Shown here: in pieces, positions 23,009 to 32,500 of the stretch | Numbering within the stretch: the first letter of the stretch is position 1 | Layout: every line of letters starts with the position of its first letter | Assembly (NCBI RefSeq): GCF_004920835.1 | Contig: NZ_QFHO01000035.1 | Location: 1 to 43,365 of the forward strand | From: Stenotrophomonas maltophilia | GTDB lineage: Bacteria; Pseudomonadota; Gammaproteobacteria; Xanthomonadales; Xanthomonadaceae | Direction: 5' to 3' | Length of the DNA: 43,365 nt | Translations under genes and position numbers: made by a program | The notes under the pieces: model-generated | Database searches by the model: none | Seen by the model: the letters and a program-made list of their open reading frames with translations, nothing else | Told to the model about the DNA's origin: nothing

Positions 23009-24028
23009 TCAGAACCACATGCGCACGCCCGCCACCCAGCGCGTGTCGCGCGCGTGGTCACCGGCGTAGTCGGCGGTGTCCCCAAACGTGCGTTCGTGGC
23101 TGATGCCGATATAGGGCGCGAAGCGGCGGCTGAACTCATAGCGCAGTCGCAGCCCGGCTTCGACCTTGTTCAGGCCACGGCCGATGCCATACTCCTTCTC
23201 GTCCTTGGCCGCGACTGTAGCTTCCAGCAGGGGTTGCAGGACCAGGCGGTTGGTCAGCAGCACGTCGTACTCGACCTCGGCCTTGGCCAGCACCTGGCCA
23301 CCGGAGCCCATGTACAGCGTCGCCGAGCTCTCGAACTTGTACGGCGCCAGGCCCTGGATGCCGATCGCCGCCCAGGTGCGTGAATCGGCGGGGCGGAAAT
23401 CCTGGCGCACACCGACCAGTACGTCCCACCACGGCGATACGCTGCGGCCATACAGCGCTTCCAGCGATGACGACTCGGTGCGGCCACGACTACGCTCGCC
23501 ATCGGTGCGCAGCCACAGGCGGTTGATGTTGCCGCCGATCCAGCCGGTGGTCTCCCAGGCTTGGCCGTTGCTGCTCTTGCCATCCCAGTGTTCGAGACGG
23601 TCGATCAGCAGCAGGCTGTTGATCTCCGGCGCGTGTTCCATCGCACCGTGCGCGATGGGCGGGAACGCGGCGGCGCGGTCGGCATCGGTGGGCACCGGGA
23701 TCGGTTCGCGCGGTTCGGTCGGTGCGGGTGTGCCGTGCCCCATCGCCGCGTGATCCATCTTGGAATGGTCCATCGCCGCTGGCTGCATCGCGCCATGGTC
23801 CATCTTCGAGTGGTCCATGTGGTCCATGCCGGCGGGATCTGCCGCACCCATGTCCATCTTCGAATGATCCATCTTCGAATGATCGACCTGTTCGGCCGGC
23901 GTCTTCACGGCCTTCGCGGGCGCGTCCATCGTGTCCATGTCATGGCCGGCATGGGACTGCGCAAACACCGGCAGCGTAGCAGCCAGGCCCAAGGCCAGCA
24001 GGCTGGGGGGAAGCAGGGAGCGGCTCAT
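23009..24028 (-). CDS. copB: Copper resistance outer-membrane protein CopB
   Basis: A 339-residue outer-membrane protein of the CopB family. After a signal peptide (cleavage near PVFAQS) comes a long His/Met/Asp-rich metal-binding region (about 25-115) built from DHSKMDHSKM-like repeats. The C-terminal beta-barrel domain (about 140-339) ends in an aromatic residue (VRMWF), as expected for a barrel. CopB is thought to bind or transport copper at the outer membrane together with CopA. Its ATG overlaps the copA TGA (ATGA, 24025-24028), so the two are translationally coupled. Cu-binding repeat number is likely to vary between strains. Confidence 0.94.
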   Translation of the reverse strand: MSRSLLPPSLLALGLAATLPVFAQSHAGHDMDTMDAPAKAVKTPAEQVDHSKMDHSKMDMGAADPAGMDHMDHSKMDHGAMQPAAMDHSKMDHAAMGHGTPAPTEPREPIPVPTDADRAAAFPPIAHGAMEHAPEINSLLLIDRLEHWDGKSSNGQAWETTGWIGGNINRLWLRTDGERSRGRTESSSLEALYGRSVSPWWDVLVGVRQDFRPADSRTWAAIGIQGLAPYKFESSATLYMGSGGQVLAKAEVEYDVLLTNRLVLQPLLEATVAAKDEKEYGIGRGLNKVEAGLRLRYEFSRRFAPYIGISHERTFGDTADYAGDHARDTRWVAGVRMWF

Positions 24029-25827
24029 TCTTCGATCCTCACTTCGCGCATCATGCCTGCTTCCATGTGGTACAGCAGGTGGCAGTGGTAGGCCCATCGG
24101 CCGAGGGCATCGGCGCGTACGCGATAGGTGCGGCGTGTACCGGGCGGCATGTCGATGGTGTGCTTGCGCAGCTGGAATTCACCCTGTGCGTTTTCCAGGT
24201 CGCTCCACACGCCATGCAGGTGGATCGGGTGCTGCATCATGGTGTCGTTGACCAGCACAATGCGCATGCGCTCGCCGTAGTTCAGCCGCAGCGGTTCGGC
24301 CCCGGCGAAGGGAATGCCGTCGAACGACCAGGAGAACTTTTCCATGTGGCCGGTCAGGTGCAGCTCGATCTCGCGGCCGGGCTCGCGGCCGTCGGGGTCT
24401 TCGAACAGGCTGCGCATCGCACCATAGGTCAGCACCTGGCGACCGTTGTCGCGCAGGCCGATGCCGGGGTCGTCCAGTTTCGGCTCGGTGGCCGAACTCT
24501 GCATGTCCACCAGTGGATTGTTGCGCTCGCTGGCCGGATGCTTTGGCGCTTTGCTGGCGGTCTCGCCGCCGCCATGTGCGCCGTGGCCCATGCTGGCACC
24601 GCAGCCGCCTTCCATGCCCTTCATCGCCGCCATGTCGTGGCCACCGCTGCCCATGTCGTGTCCCATGTCGCTCATCATCAGCAACGGGCGCGGGTCGCGC
24701 GCGGGAATCGGTGCCTGCAGCCCATGGCGCACGGCGAGGGTACCGGCGGCATAGCCGGTGCGGCCCATGTCCTGGCAGAAGATGGTGAAGGCATCCTGGC
24801 CGCTGGGTTCCACCAGTACGTCGTAGGTTTCGGCCGGGGCGATGCGGAACTCGTCGATGCTGACCGGATGGATGTACTGGCCGTCGGCGGCGACCACGGT
24901 CATCTTCAGGCCGGGGATGCGCACGTCGAAGTAGGTCATCGACGCACCGTTGATGAAACGCAGCAGCACCTTTTCGCCACTGCGGAACAGCCCGGTCCAG
25001 TTGCCGGCCGGCGCGGTCCCGTTCATCAGGTAGGTGTAGGTATGGGCATTGATGTCGGAGATGTCGCTTGGCGTCATCCGCATCCGGCCCCACATGCCCC
25101 GGTCGGACAGTGCGGCCGACCAGCCATCTCGGCGGGCGTCGCGCAGGAAGTCGGGCAGGGTGCGCTTGTAGTAGTTGTCGTGCTCGGCGAGCTTCTTCAT
25201 GCGCCGGAACAGCGCGCCGGGATCCATGTCGGTCCAGTCCGACAGCATGATCACGTGTTCGCGGTCATGCCGGTAAGGCGCCGGCTCGGCCGGGTCGATG
25301 ATCAGTGCACCGTACAGCCCTGCCTGTTCCTGGAACAGTGAATGGCTGTGGTACCAGTAGGTGCCCGACTGCTTCAGCTCGAAGTGGTAGTGGTAGGTCT
25401 CGCCGGGGCCGATGCCGTTGAAGCTCAGGCCGGGCACGCCGTCCATGTTGGCCGGCAGCAGGATGCCGTGCCAGTGGATCGAGGTCGGATGGCGTTCCAG
25501 CGTATTGCGCACGAACAGGTCCACGGACTGGCCTTCGCGCCAGCGCAGGATCGGTGCCGGCAGCGAGCCGTTGACGGTGATCGCCGGGCGGGTGCGGCCG
25601 GTGAAGTTGGCCAGCGATTCGCCGATGGCCAGTTCAAGGCGGGTATCGCTGAGCAAGGCCGGGGCACCGGCCAGGCGCGGGGCGGCGCTGGCGGCGGCAA
25701 GCGCGCGCTGCGGCACGCCGACAGCGGCGATGCCGGCAACCACGCCACCGGCGGCGAGGCCCTGTACGAACAGGCGGCGCGACGGCATGGGCACAGCGCC
25801 CGGGCCGGGGGGAATGCGGGTATTCAT
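24025..25827 (-). CDS. copA: Copper resistance multicopper oxidase CopA
   Basis: A 600-residue periplasmic multicopper oxidase. The twin-arginine signal is PSRRLFVQGLAAGG. Copper ligand motifs are complete: HWHGI and YWYHSHS near the N-terminus, and HPIHLHG and YHCHLLYHMEAGMM at the C-terminus, where the Cys is a type 1/type 3 centre. Between them is a Met/His-rich insert (MSDMGHDMGSGGHDMAAMKG, then CGASMGHG) that probably binds additional copper. CopA oxidises or sequesters Cu(I) in the periplasm. It is the second gene of copLAB, 75 bp after copL. The start at 25827 gives MNTRIPPG before the Tat motif. Confidence 0.95.
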   Translation of the reverse strand: MNTRIPPGPGAVPMPSRRLFVQGLAAGGVVAGIAAVGVPQRALAAASAAPRLAGAPALLSDTRLELAIGESLANFTGRTRPAITVNGSLPAPILRWREGQSVDLFVRNTLERHPTSIHWHGILLPANMDGVPGLSFNGIGPGETYHYHFELKQSGTYWYHSHSLFQEQAGLYGALIIDPAEPAPYRHDREHVIMLSDWTDMDPGALFRRMKKLAEHDNYYKRTLPDFLRDARRDGWSAALSDRGMWGRMRMTPSDISDINAHTYTYLMNGTAPAGNWTGLFRSGEKVLLRFINGASMTYFDVRIPGLKMTVVAADGQYIHPVSIDEFRIAPAETYDVLVEPSGQDAFTIFCQDMGRTGYAAGTLAVRHGLQAPIPARDPRPLLMMSDMGHDMGSGGHDMAAMKGMEGGCGASMGHGAHGGGETASKAPKHPASERNNPLVDMQSSATEPKLDDPGIGLRDNGRQVLTYGAMRSLFEDPDGREPGREIELHLTGHMEKFSWSFDGIPFAGAEPLRLNYGERMRIVLVNDTMMQHPIHLHGVWSDLENAQGEFQLRKHTIDMPPGTRRTYRVRADALGRWAYHCHLLYHMEAGMMREVRIEE

Positions 25828-25902
25828 GAGGGTGACTCCAGACACGGAAAGACGCCGGCGGGTAACCGGCTCCAGTGCGCAGGGCGCACGGTGCGTGTGG
25901 AA

Positions 25903-26286
25903 TCAGCCGATGGGAGGGCGCGAGATCGGCGGCAGCGGCGGCGCCGGGCGGCCATTGGCCGGCATCGGCTGCGGTGCCAGCGACAACGCCGGGCCAGCCA
26001 TGACCGGCAACGGCAGCACCACCAGCAGCGGGTGCTGCGCGCAGCTGCGCACGCAGTCCTTGATCTGGCAATGAGCGTCGTGGGCGGGGGCCTTGGCCTG
26101 CGGGGCCTCGTCGGCCTGCATGCCGGCGTGGTGGTGGCAATCAGGAGTGCCACCTTCAACAGCAGCGGCTACGGCGTGGGCCATCCGGCCCATTTCCTCG
26201 TGACCACTGGCCATGGCCGCGTTCAGCCCGTTGAGCAACAGGCTGAGCATGAGCACGACACGGAGCAGGGTCGAGGCCAGGGACAT
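25903..26286 (-). CDS. copL: CopL family metal-binding regulatory protein
   Basis: A 127-residue protein located directly before copA, as in Xanthomonas copLAB, where CopL is required for copper-inducible expression of copAB. A signal-like hydrophobic N-terminus (LLRVVLMLSLLLNGLNAAMA) is followed by many metal ligands: HEEMGRMAH, CHHHAGM, HDAHCQIKDC and CAQHP. A second hydrophobic stretch and a Pro-rich tail end the protein. The identification comes from size, composition and position; sequence conservation in this family is low. How CopL acts is not established; it may act at the level of its own translation or as a metal sensor. Confidence 0.85.
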   Translation of the reverse strand: MSLASTLLRVVLMLSLLLNGLNAAMASGHEEMGRMAHAVAAAVEGGTPDCHHHAGMQADEAPQAKAPAHDAHCQIKDCVRSCAQHPLLVVLPLPVMAGPALSLAPQPMPANGRPAPPLPPISRPPIG

Positions 26287-26366
26287 GACACTAATCTAGC
26301 TGCAAGTGGGCGCGGATGCACTTCCGGCTGAATGGCCGGTTCAAGGTTGGAGCAGCACCAATGTAT

Positions 26367-26392
26367 GTAGAGCCGAGCCCATGCTCGGCTGC
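26367..26392 (+). repeat. SMAG-type GTAG stem-loop
   Basis: GTAG, then AGCCGAGC-CCAT-GCTCGGCT and GC, 81 bp upstream of the copL start. It forms an inverted dimer with the next element. Confidence 0.85.
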
Positions 26393-26405
26393 TTGTGCGG
26401 CAACA

Positions 26406-26431
26406 GCAGCCGAGCGTGGGTTCGGCTCTAC
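26406..26431 (-). repeat. SMAG-type GTAG stem-loop, inverted
   Basis: On the minus strand this reads GTAG, then AGCCGAA-CCCACG-CTCGGCT and GC. With the element at 26367-26392 it gives a GTAG...CTAC dimer of 65 bp whose outer 12 nt (GTAGAGCCGA) are also complementary to each other. Confidence 0.8.
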
Positions 26432-26460
26432 GAGGACACCAGCGCGCTGTCAGCGAAGGG

Positions 26461-26483
26461 GTAGCGCCGGGCCATGCCCGGCG
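26461..26483 (+). repeat. SMAG-type GTAG stem-loop
   Basis: GTAG, then CGCCGGGC-CAT-GCCCGGCG, located 28 bp beyond the 3' end of the minus-strand recQ gene. Third SMAG in the 224-bp recQ-copL gap. Confidence 0.85.
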
Positions 26484-26510
26484 AGCGCCCAACGCGGCAA
26501 CGCGTGGCGG

Positions 26511-28316
<1,806 letters not shown>

Positions 28317-28344
28317 CCGGCTAGTTTACCCCGGCGGGGGTTCG

Positions 28345-28361
28345 GCAGGGCTGCGCCCTGC
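28345..28361. repeat. REP-like hairpin closing composite element 2
   Basis: GCAGGGC (28345-28351), loop TGC, GCCCTGC (28355-28361), 28 bp upstream of recQ. On the minus strand it is preceded by GTAGCGG and, further away, by TTTGACGTTG (complement at 28380-28389), the same order as in the other two composites. Confidence 0.65.
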
Positions 28362-28423
28362 ACCCGCTACAAGCCGGTGCAACGTCAAAGGCAACAGCCG
28401 GCTCTGGCTTGTCTGCTGGCTGG

Positions 28424-28525
28424 GTGGGGCGGTGTGGGCTTGCAGGACACGCCGTAAACCCGTCCATGGGGGCTCGATGGCGCCATCCATGGCGCCAACG
28501 GTCCTGCAAGCCCACACCGCCCCGC
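28424..28525 (-). repeat. 102-nt Y-shaped palindromic element, copy 2
   Basis: The arms 28424-28448 and 28501-28525 pair along 25 bp, with one G-T pair near the outer end and 23 perfect inner pairs. The interior is 52 nt. Read on the minus strand it contains hairpin GGCGCCAT/ATGGCGCC (presenting ATGGAT) and CCC-ATGGAC-GGG. It then runs through GGGTTTACGGCGT, shared with copy 3. The arm sequence (GGGGCGGTGTGGGCTTGC...) differs from that of copies 1 and 3, but pairing is kept. Confidence 0.85.
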
Positions 28526-28553
28526 CTTCGACCGTTTCCCGGTGGCGGTGGGG

Positions 28554-28576
28554 CCATCCACGCGATGCGTGGATGG
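28554..28576. repeat. Perfect 10-bp hairpin
   Basis: CCATCCACGC (28554-28563), loop GAT, GCGTGGATGG (28567-28576). Same core as 20627-20647. It lies between 102-nt elements 2 and 3. Confidence 0.75.
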
Positions 28577-28602
28577 AATCTGTCAGATATCGACAAACAA
28601 AA

Positions 28603-28645
28603 TGGGGTCAGATCCGTTTTCCGCAGGAAAACGGATCTGACCCCA
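28603..28645. repeat. Perfect 20-bp hairpin with TGGGGTCAGA ends
   Basis: The 20-nt arm at 28603-28622 (TGGGGTCAGATCCGTTTTCC) is exactly complementary to 28626-28645, with loop GCA. TGGGGTCAGA palindromes are frequent dispersed repeats in Xanthomonadaceae. No REP-associated transposase gene is present here. Confidence 0.85.
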
Positions 28646-28678
28646 GGCTTTGCTGGCAGATCGCGGGAAACTGTCGAA

Positions 28679-28780
28679 GGCGGGGTGGGTCCGGTTGAGG
28701 GGGTGTGAGCGGCATGGATGCCGCGACCAAGCCCCCATGGACGGGTTTACGGCGTCCCCCTCAACCGGACCCACCCCGCC
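28679..28780 (+). repeat. 102-nt Y-shaped palindromic element, copy 3
   Basis: The arms 28679-28703 and 28756-28780 pair perfectly along 25 bp. The interior is 52 nt. It contains hairpin GCGGCAT/ATGCCGC (28709-28715 with 28718-28724, presenting ATGGAT) and the CCC-ATGGAC-GGG hairpin. The element is preceded by AACTGTCGAA (28669-28678) and followed by TTTGACGTTG (28800-28809) and the hairpin at 28839-28857. Confidence 0.88.
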
Positions 28781-28838
28781 AACCCTCAGGAAACCCGCTT
28801 TTGACGTTGACGTTGAACTTGACGTTGCCTCGGCAGGT

Positions 28839-28857
28839 GCAGGGCTGCAAGCCCTGC
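28839..28857. repeat. REP-like hairpin closing composite element 3
   Basis: GCAGGGCT (28839-28846), loop GCA, AGCCCTGC (28850-28857), 17 bp beyond the dps stop on the minus strand. It is well placed to mark the dps mRNA 3' end, although no T-tract follows. Confidence 0.65.
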
Positions 28858-28874
28858 CGAAGCCCCCTCAACCC

Positions 28875-29423
28875 TTACTGCAGCAGCGAGCGCAGCATCC
28901 AGGCGTACTTCTCGTGGGTCTGCAGGCGCTGGGTCATCAGATCCTCGGTCGGGGCGTCGTCAGCGTCGTCGGCCACATCCAGCACTTCACGTGCCGTACG
29001 GCATACCGCTTCGTTGGCGACCACCAACTGGCGTACCATTTCACGCCAGTCCGCACTGTCGGTCAGGCCCGGCTCCTCGACGATCGAGGTCAGCGCAGCA
29101 AATTCCCGGTAGGAGCCCGGGGCATTGAAGCCCAGTGCGCGGATGCGCTCGGCCACATCGTCCAGTGCCGCCCACTGCTCGGTGTACTGCGTTTCGAACA
29201 TGGTGTGCAGCGAGTTGAACATCGACCCGGTCACATTCCAGTGGAAGTTGTGGGTCTTCAGGTAGAGCGTGAACGCATCGGCCTGGAACCGTGCCAGACC
29301 GTCGGCAATCTTCTTGCGATCGCCCTGGGTGATCCCGATATCGATGTTGGGGGCCGACGGTGCCGATGCCGCAAGCTTCTGCTTGCCGGTCTTGGGCTTG
29401 GTCGTGCTCTTGGTCTTCGCCAT
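28875..29423 (-). CDS. dps: DNA protection during starvation protein Dps
   Basis: Ferritin-like mini-ferritin that forms 12-mers, binds iron and shields DNA. The 182-residue product has the ferroxidase ligands at E. coli-like spacing: His61 (HNFHW), His73, Glu77 (Asp in E. coli), Asp88 and Glu92. A Lys-rich N-terminal tail (about 1-17; AKTKSTTKPKTGKQK) resembles the DNA-binding tail of E. coli Dps but is longer. ATG 29423 has a strong Shine-Dalgarno (AAGGAGG); an upstream ATG at 29456 is out of context. It diverges from hrpA. Regulation by OxyR is common for dps, but no clear site could be confirmed. Confidence 0.95.
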   Translation of the reverse strand: MAKTKSTTKPKTGKQKLAASAPSAPNIDIGITQGDRKKIADGLARFQADAFTLYLKTHNFHWNVTGSMFNSLHTMFETQYTEQWAALDDVAERIRALGFNAPGSYREFAALTSIVEEPGLTDSADWREMVRQLVVANEAVCRTAREVLDVADDADDAPTEDLMTQRLQTHEKYAWMLRSLLQ

Positions 29424-29509
29424 GGGGTTCCTCCTTGTGGAATCGTTGGCCTTCACAATAAATCAGTCGTGATGACTGGTCGCATTCAAAGTTTTAAACG
29501 AACCGATTG
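29424..29509. promoter_or_regulatory. Divergent dps-hrpA promoter region
   Basis: The 86-bp gap is markedly AT-richer than its surroundings and must contain the dps promoter and probably that of hrpA. An interrupted palindrome CAGTC-GTGAT-GACTG (29464-29478) sits near the centre and could be an operator. No -10/-35 pair stood out for either direction. Confidence 0.35.
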
Positions 29510-32500
29510 ATGAACGCTATCGACAAAATGCCGCAGTCCCGCCAGCGCCAACAGCGTGCCGCCATTGACGGTGCCATGAGCCGCGACCGTGGACGATTGC
29601 TGGGAATGCTCTCGCGTTGCCAGGCCAAGCCACAGGATGCGGCGTTGGCCGCCAGTTTCGAGCAGGCCTTGCAGGTTTCGGTGCAGCGCCGGCAGGCGCG
29701 GGCGCAACAGCAGCCGGCCATTACTCTGGACCCACAGCTGCCGATTGCGCGTGAAGCCGAGACCATCACCCAATTGATCCGCGACCATCAGGTGGTGGTA
29801 ATCGCAGGCGAAACCGGTTCGGGCAAGACCACCCAGCTGCCCAAGCTGTGCCTGGCCGCCGGCCGTGGCCAGGCCGGCATGATCGGCTGCACCCAGCCGC
29901 GCCGGATCGCCGCACGCGCGGTGGCCAGCCGTGTCGCGCAGGAACTGCAGAGCGAGCTGGGCCAGCTGGTGGGCTACCAGGTGCGCTTCAACGACAAGGT
30001 CGGCGAAGACACCCGCATCAAGTTCATGACCGACGGCATCCTGCTGGCCGAGATCGCCAGTGATCGCTGGCTGTCGAACTACGACACGATCATCGTCGAC
30101 GAAGCGCACGAACGCAGCCTCAACATCGACTTCCTGCTTGGCTATCTCAAGCAGCTGCTGCGCAAGCGCCCGGACCTGAAGCTGATCGTCACCTCGGCTA
30201 CCATCGATACCGAACGCTTCGCCCAGCATTTCGACAATGCGCCGGTGATCAGCGTCGAAGGCCGCACCTATCCGGTGGAGGTTCGCTACCGCGCGCTGGA
30301 AGGTGAGGGCGAGCAGGCGGGCGAGCGCACCGTCAACGACGCCATCGTCTCGGCCATCGACGAGATCACCCGTCTGGATGCGCGCGGCGACGTGCTGATC
30401 TTCCTGCCGGGCGAGCGTGAGATCCGCGATGCGCACCAGTCGCTGGAGCGCCGCAAGTACCGCAATACCGAGGTGCTGCCGCTGTACGCGCGGTTGTCCA
30501 ACCAGGACCAGGACCGCGTGTTCAACCCCGGCTCGAACCGCCGCATCGTGCTGGCCACGAATGTGGCGGAAACCTCGCTGACAGTGCCGCGCATCCGCTA
30601 CGTGGTCGATCCCGGTTTCGCCCGTGTAAAGCGCTACAGCCCGCGCAACAAGCTCGACCGCCTGCACATCGAGCCGATCTCGCAGGCCAGTGCCAACCAG
30701 CGCAAAGGCCGCTGCGGCCGTGTAGCCGAGGGTATCTGCTACCGCCTGTACGCCGAAGCCGATTTCCAGGCTCGGTCGGAATTCACCGATCCGGAAATCC
30801 GGCGCTCCAGCCTGGCCGGGGTGATTCTGCGCATGCTGCAGCTTGGCCTGGGACGCATCGAGGACTTCCCGTTCCTGGAGGCCCCCGACGAACGTGCGGT
30901 GGCCGACGGCTGGCAGCATCTGACCGAACTGGGCGCGATCGACAGCGAGCGTCACCTGACCGCGATCGGCAAGCAGATGGCGCGCCTGCCGGTGGACGTG
31001 AAGCTGGCGCGCATGCTGGTGGCCGCGCAGGCCGCTGGCTGCCTGCGGCCGATGCTGGTGATCGCCTCGTTCCTGGGCATCCAGGACCCGCGCGAACGGC
31101 CGCCGGAAGCGCGTGGCGCGGCCGACAGCGCGCATGCGCAGTTCGCCGATGGACGCTCCGAATTCGTCGGCGTGCTGCGCCTGTGGGATGCCTACCGGCA
31201 GGCCCACGAAGACCTGACCCAATCGAAGCTGCGCGACTGGTGCGGCCGCCATTTCCTCGGCTTCCTGCGCATGCGCGAGTGGCGCGAGCTGCATCGGCAG
31301 CTGCGCCTGCTGTGCGAGGAACTGGGCTGGAAGGAAGAAGCCAACGAGGCGTCGATGGCGCCGTTGCTGGCCGGCAGCAGTGCACCGCCTGCAGCCCGCG
31401 ATGATGCCAGTGCAGTGAAGGCCACCCGTGGCCAGCTGCACCGTGCCGCGCGTCTGGCCCGCGAAGGCAAGGCTGAAACCGCACCTGCGCCGGTGGCGGC
31501 ACGCGCGCAGAAGGATCAGGCGCCCGACAGTGGTGGTTACAGCGAGCGCGTGCGTGCCGCCACCTACCAGACCTTGCACCGGGCGCTGGTGGCGGGCCTG
31601 CCGACGCAGATCGGCCACCGCACCGACAAGGGCGATTTCCAGGCGCCGCGCCAGCGTCGCTTCCTGCCCTTCCCGGGCTCGACGCTGTCCAAGCGGCCAC
31701 CGCCGTGGCTGCTGGCGGCCAACCTGCTCGACACGCAGAAGGTATGGGGCATGACCCTGGCGGCGATCGAGCCGGACTGGGTGATTGCCGAACTGCCGCA
31801 CCTGCTGCTGCGCAAGCATTTCGATCCACACTGGTCACGCGCGCAGGGCCAGGTGCTGGCCTCCGAGCAGATCACTCTGTTCGGGCTGGTATTGGCGCCG
31901 AAAAAGCCAGTGCACTACGGCCGCATCAACCCGGGCGAAGCGCACGACATCTTCGTGCGCCAGGCGCTGGTGACCGGCGAGATCAACACCCGCGCCAGCT
32001 TCGTGGCCGACAACCAGAAGGTGCTGGAGGTCGCGCGCGAGGAAGAAGCCAAGCTGCGCCGCGCCGGCATTGTTGCCGACGAGGATTGGCAGGCCCGCTG
32101 GTACCTGGACCGGGTGCCGCCGCAGATCCATTCGGCGGCGGGGCTGGATACCTGGTGGAAGGGGCTGGCACCGGAACAGCGGAAGACCCTGCACTGGTCG
32201 CTGGTCGATCTGTTGCCGGGTGAGGGCAGCGAACAGGAGCGTTATCCGAAGTACCTGGCGCTGGGCCAGGCGCGCTTGCCGCTGCATTACCGCTTCGAGC
32301 CGGGCGCCGACGATGACGGCGTGACTCTGGACGTGCCGCTGCACCTGCTCAACGCGCTGGATGCCGTGCAGCTGGGCTGGCTGGCACCGGGCTTCGTTGC
32401 CGACAAGGCGGCCGCGTTGATCCGCAGCCTGCCCAAGGCGATGCGCCGCAACTATGTGCCCGCGCCGGACTTCGCGCGTGCATTCTTCGAGGCATTCCCG

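Noticed and set aside
28320..28874. Insertion sequence or integron remnant between recQ and dps
   Set aside because: No transposase or integrase fragment, no target duplication and no attC-like motif was seen. The palindromes explain the sequence.
28650..29510. 286-codon plus-strand open frame covering 102-nt element 3 and dps
   Set aside because: It begins in palindromic repeat sequence and is antisense to dps, which is certain from its ferroxidase residues.
29486..31831. 781-codon open frame antisense to hrpA
   Set aside because: hrpA is certain from its DEAH-helicase motifs. The opposite frame shows only the usual shadow composition and no start context.
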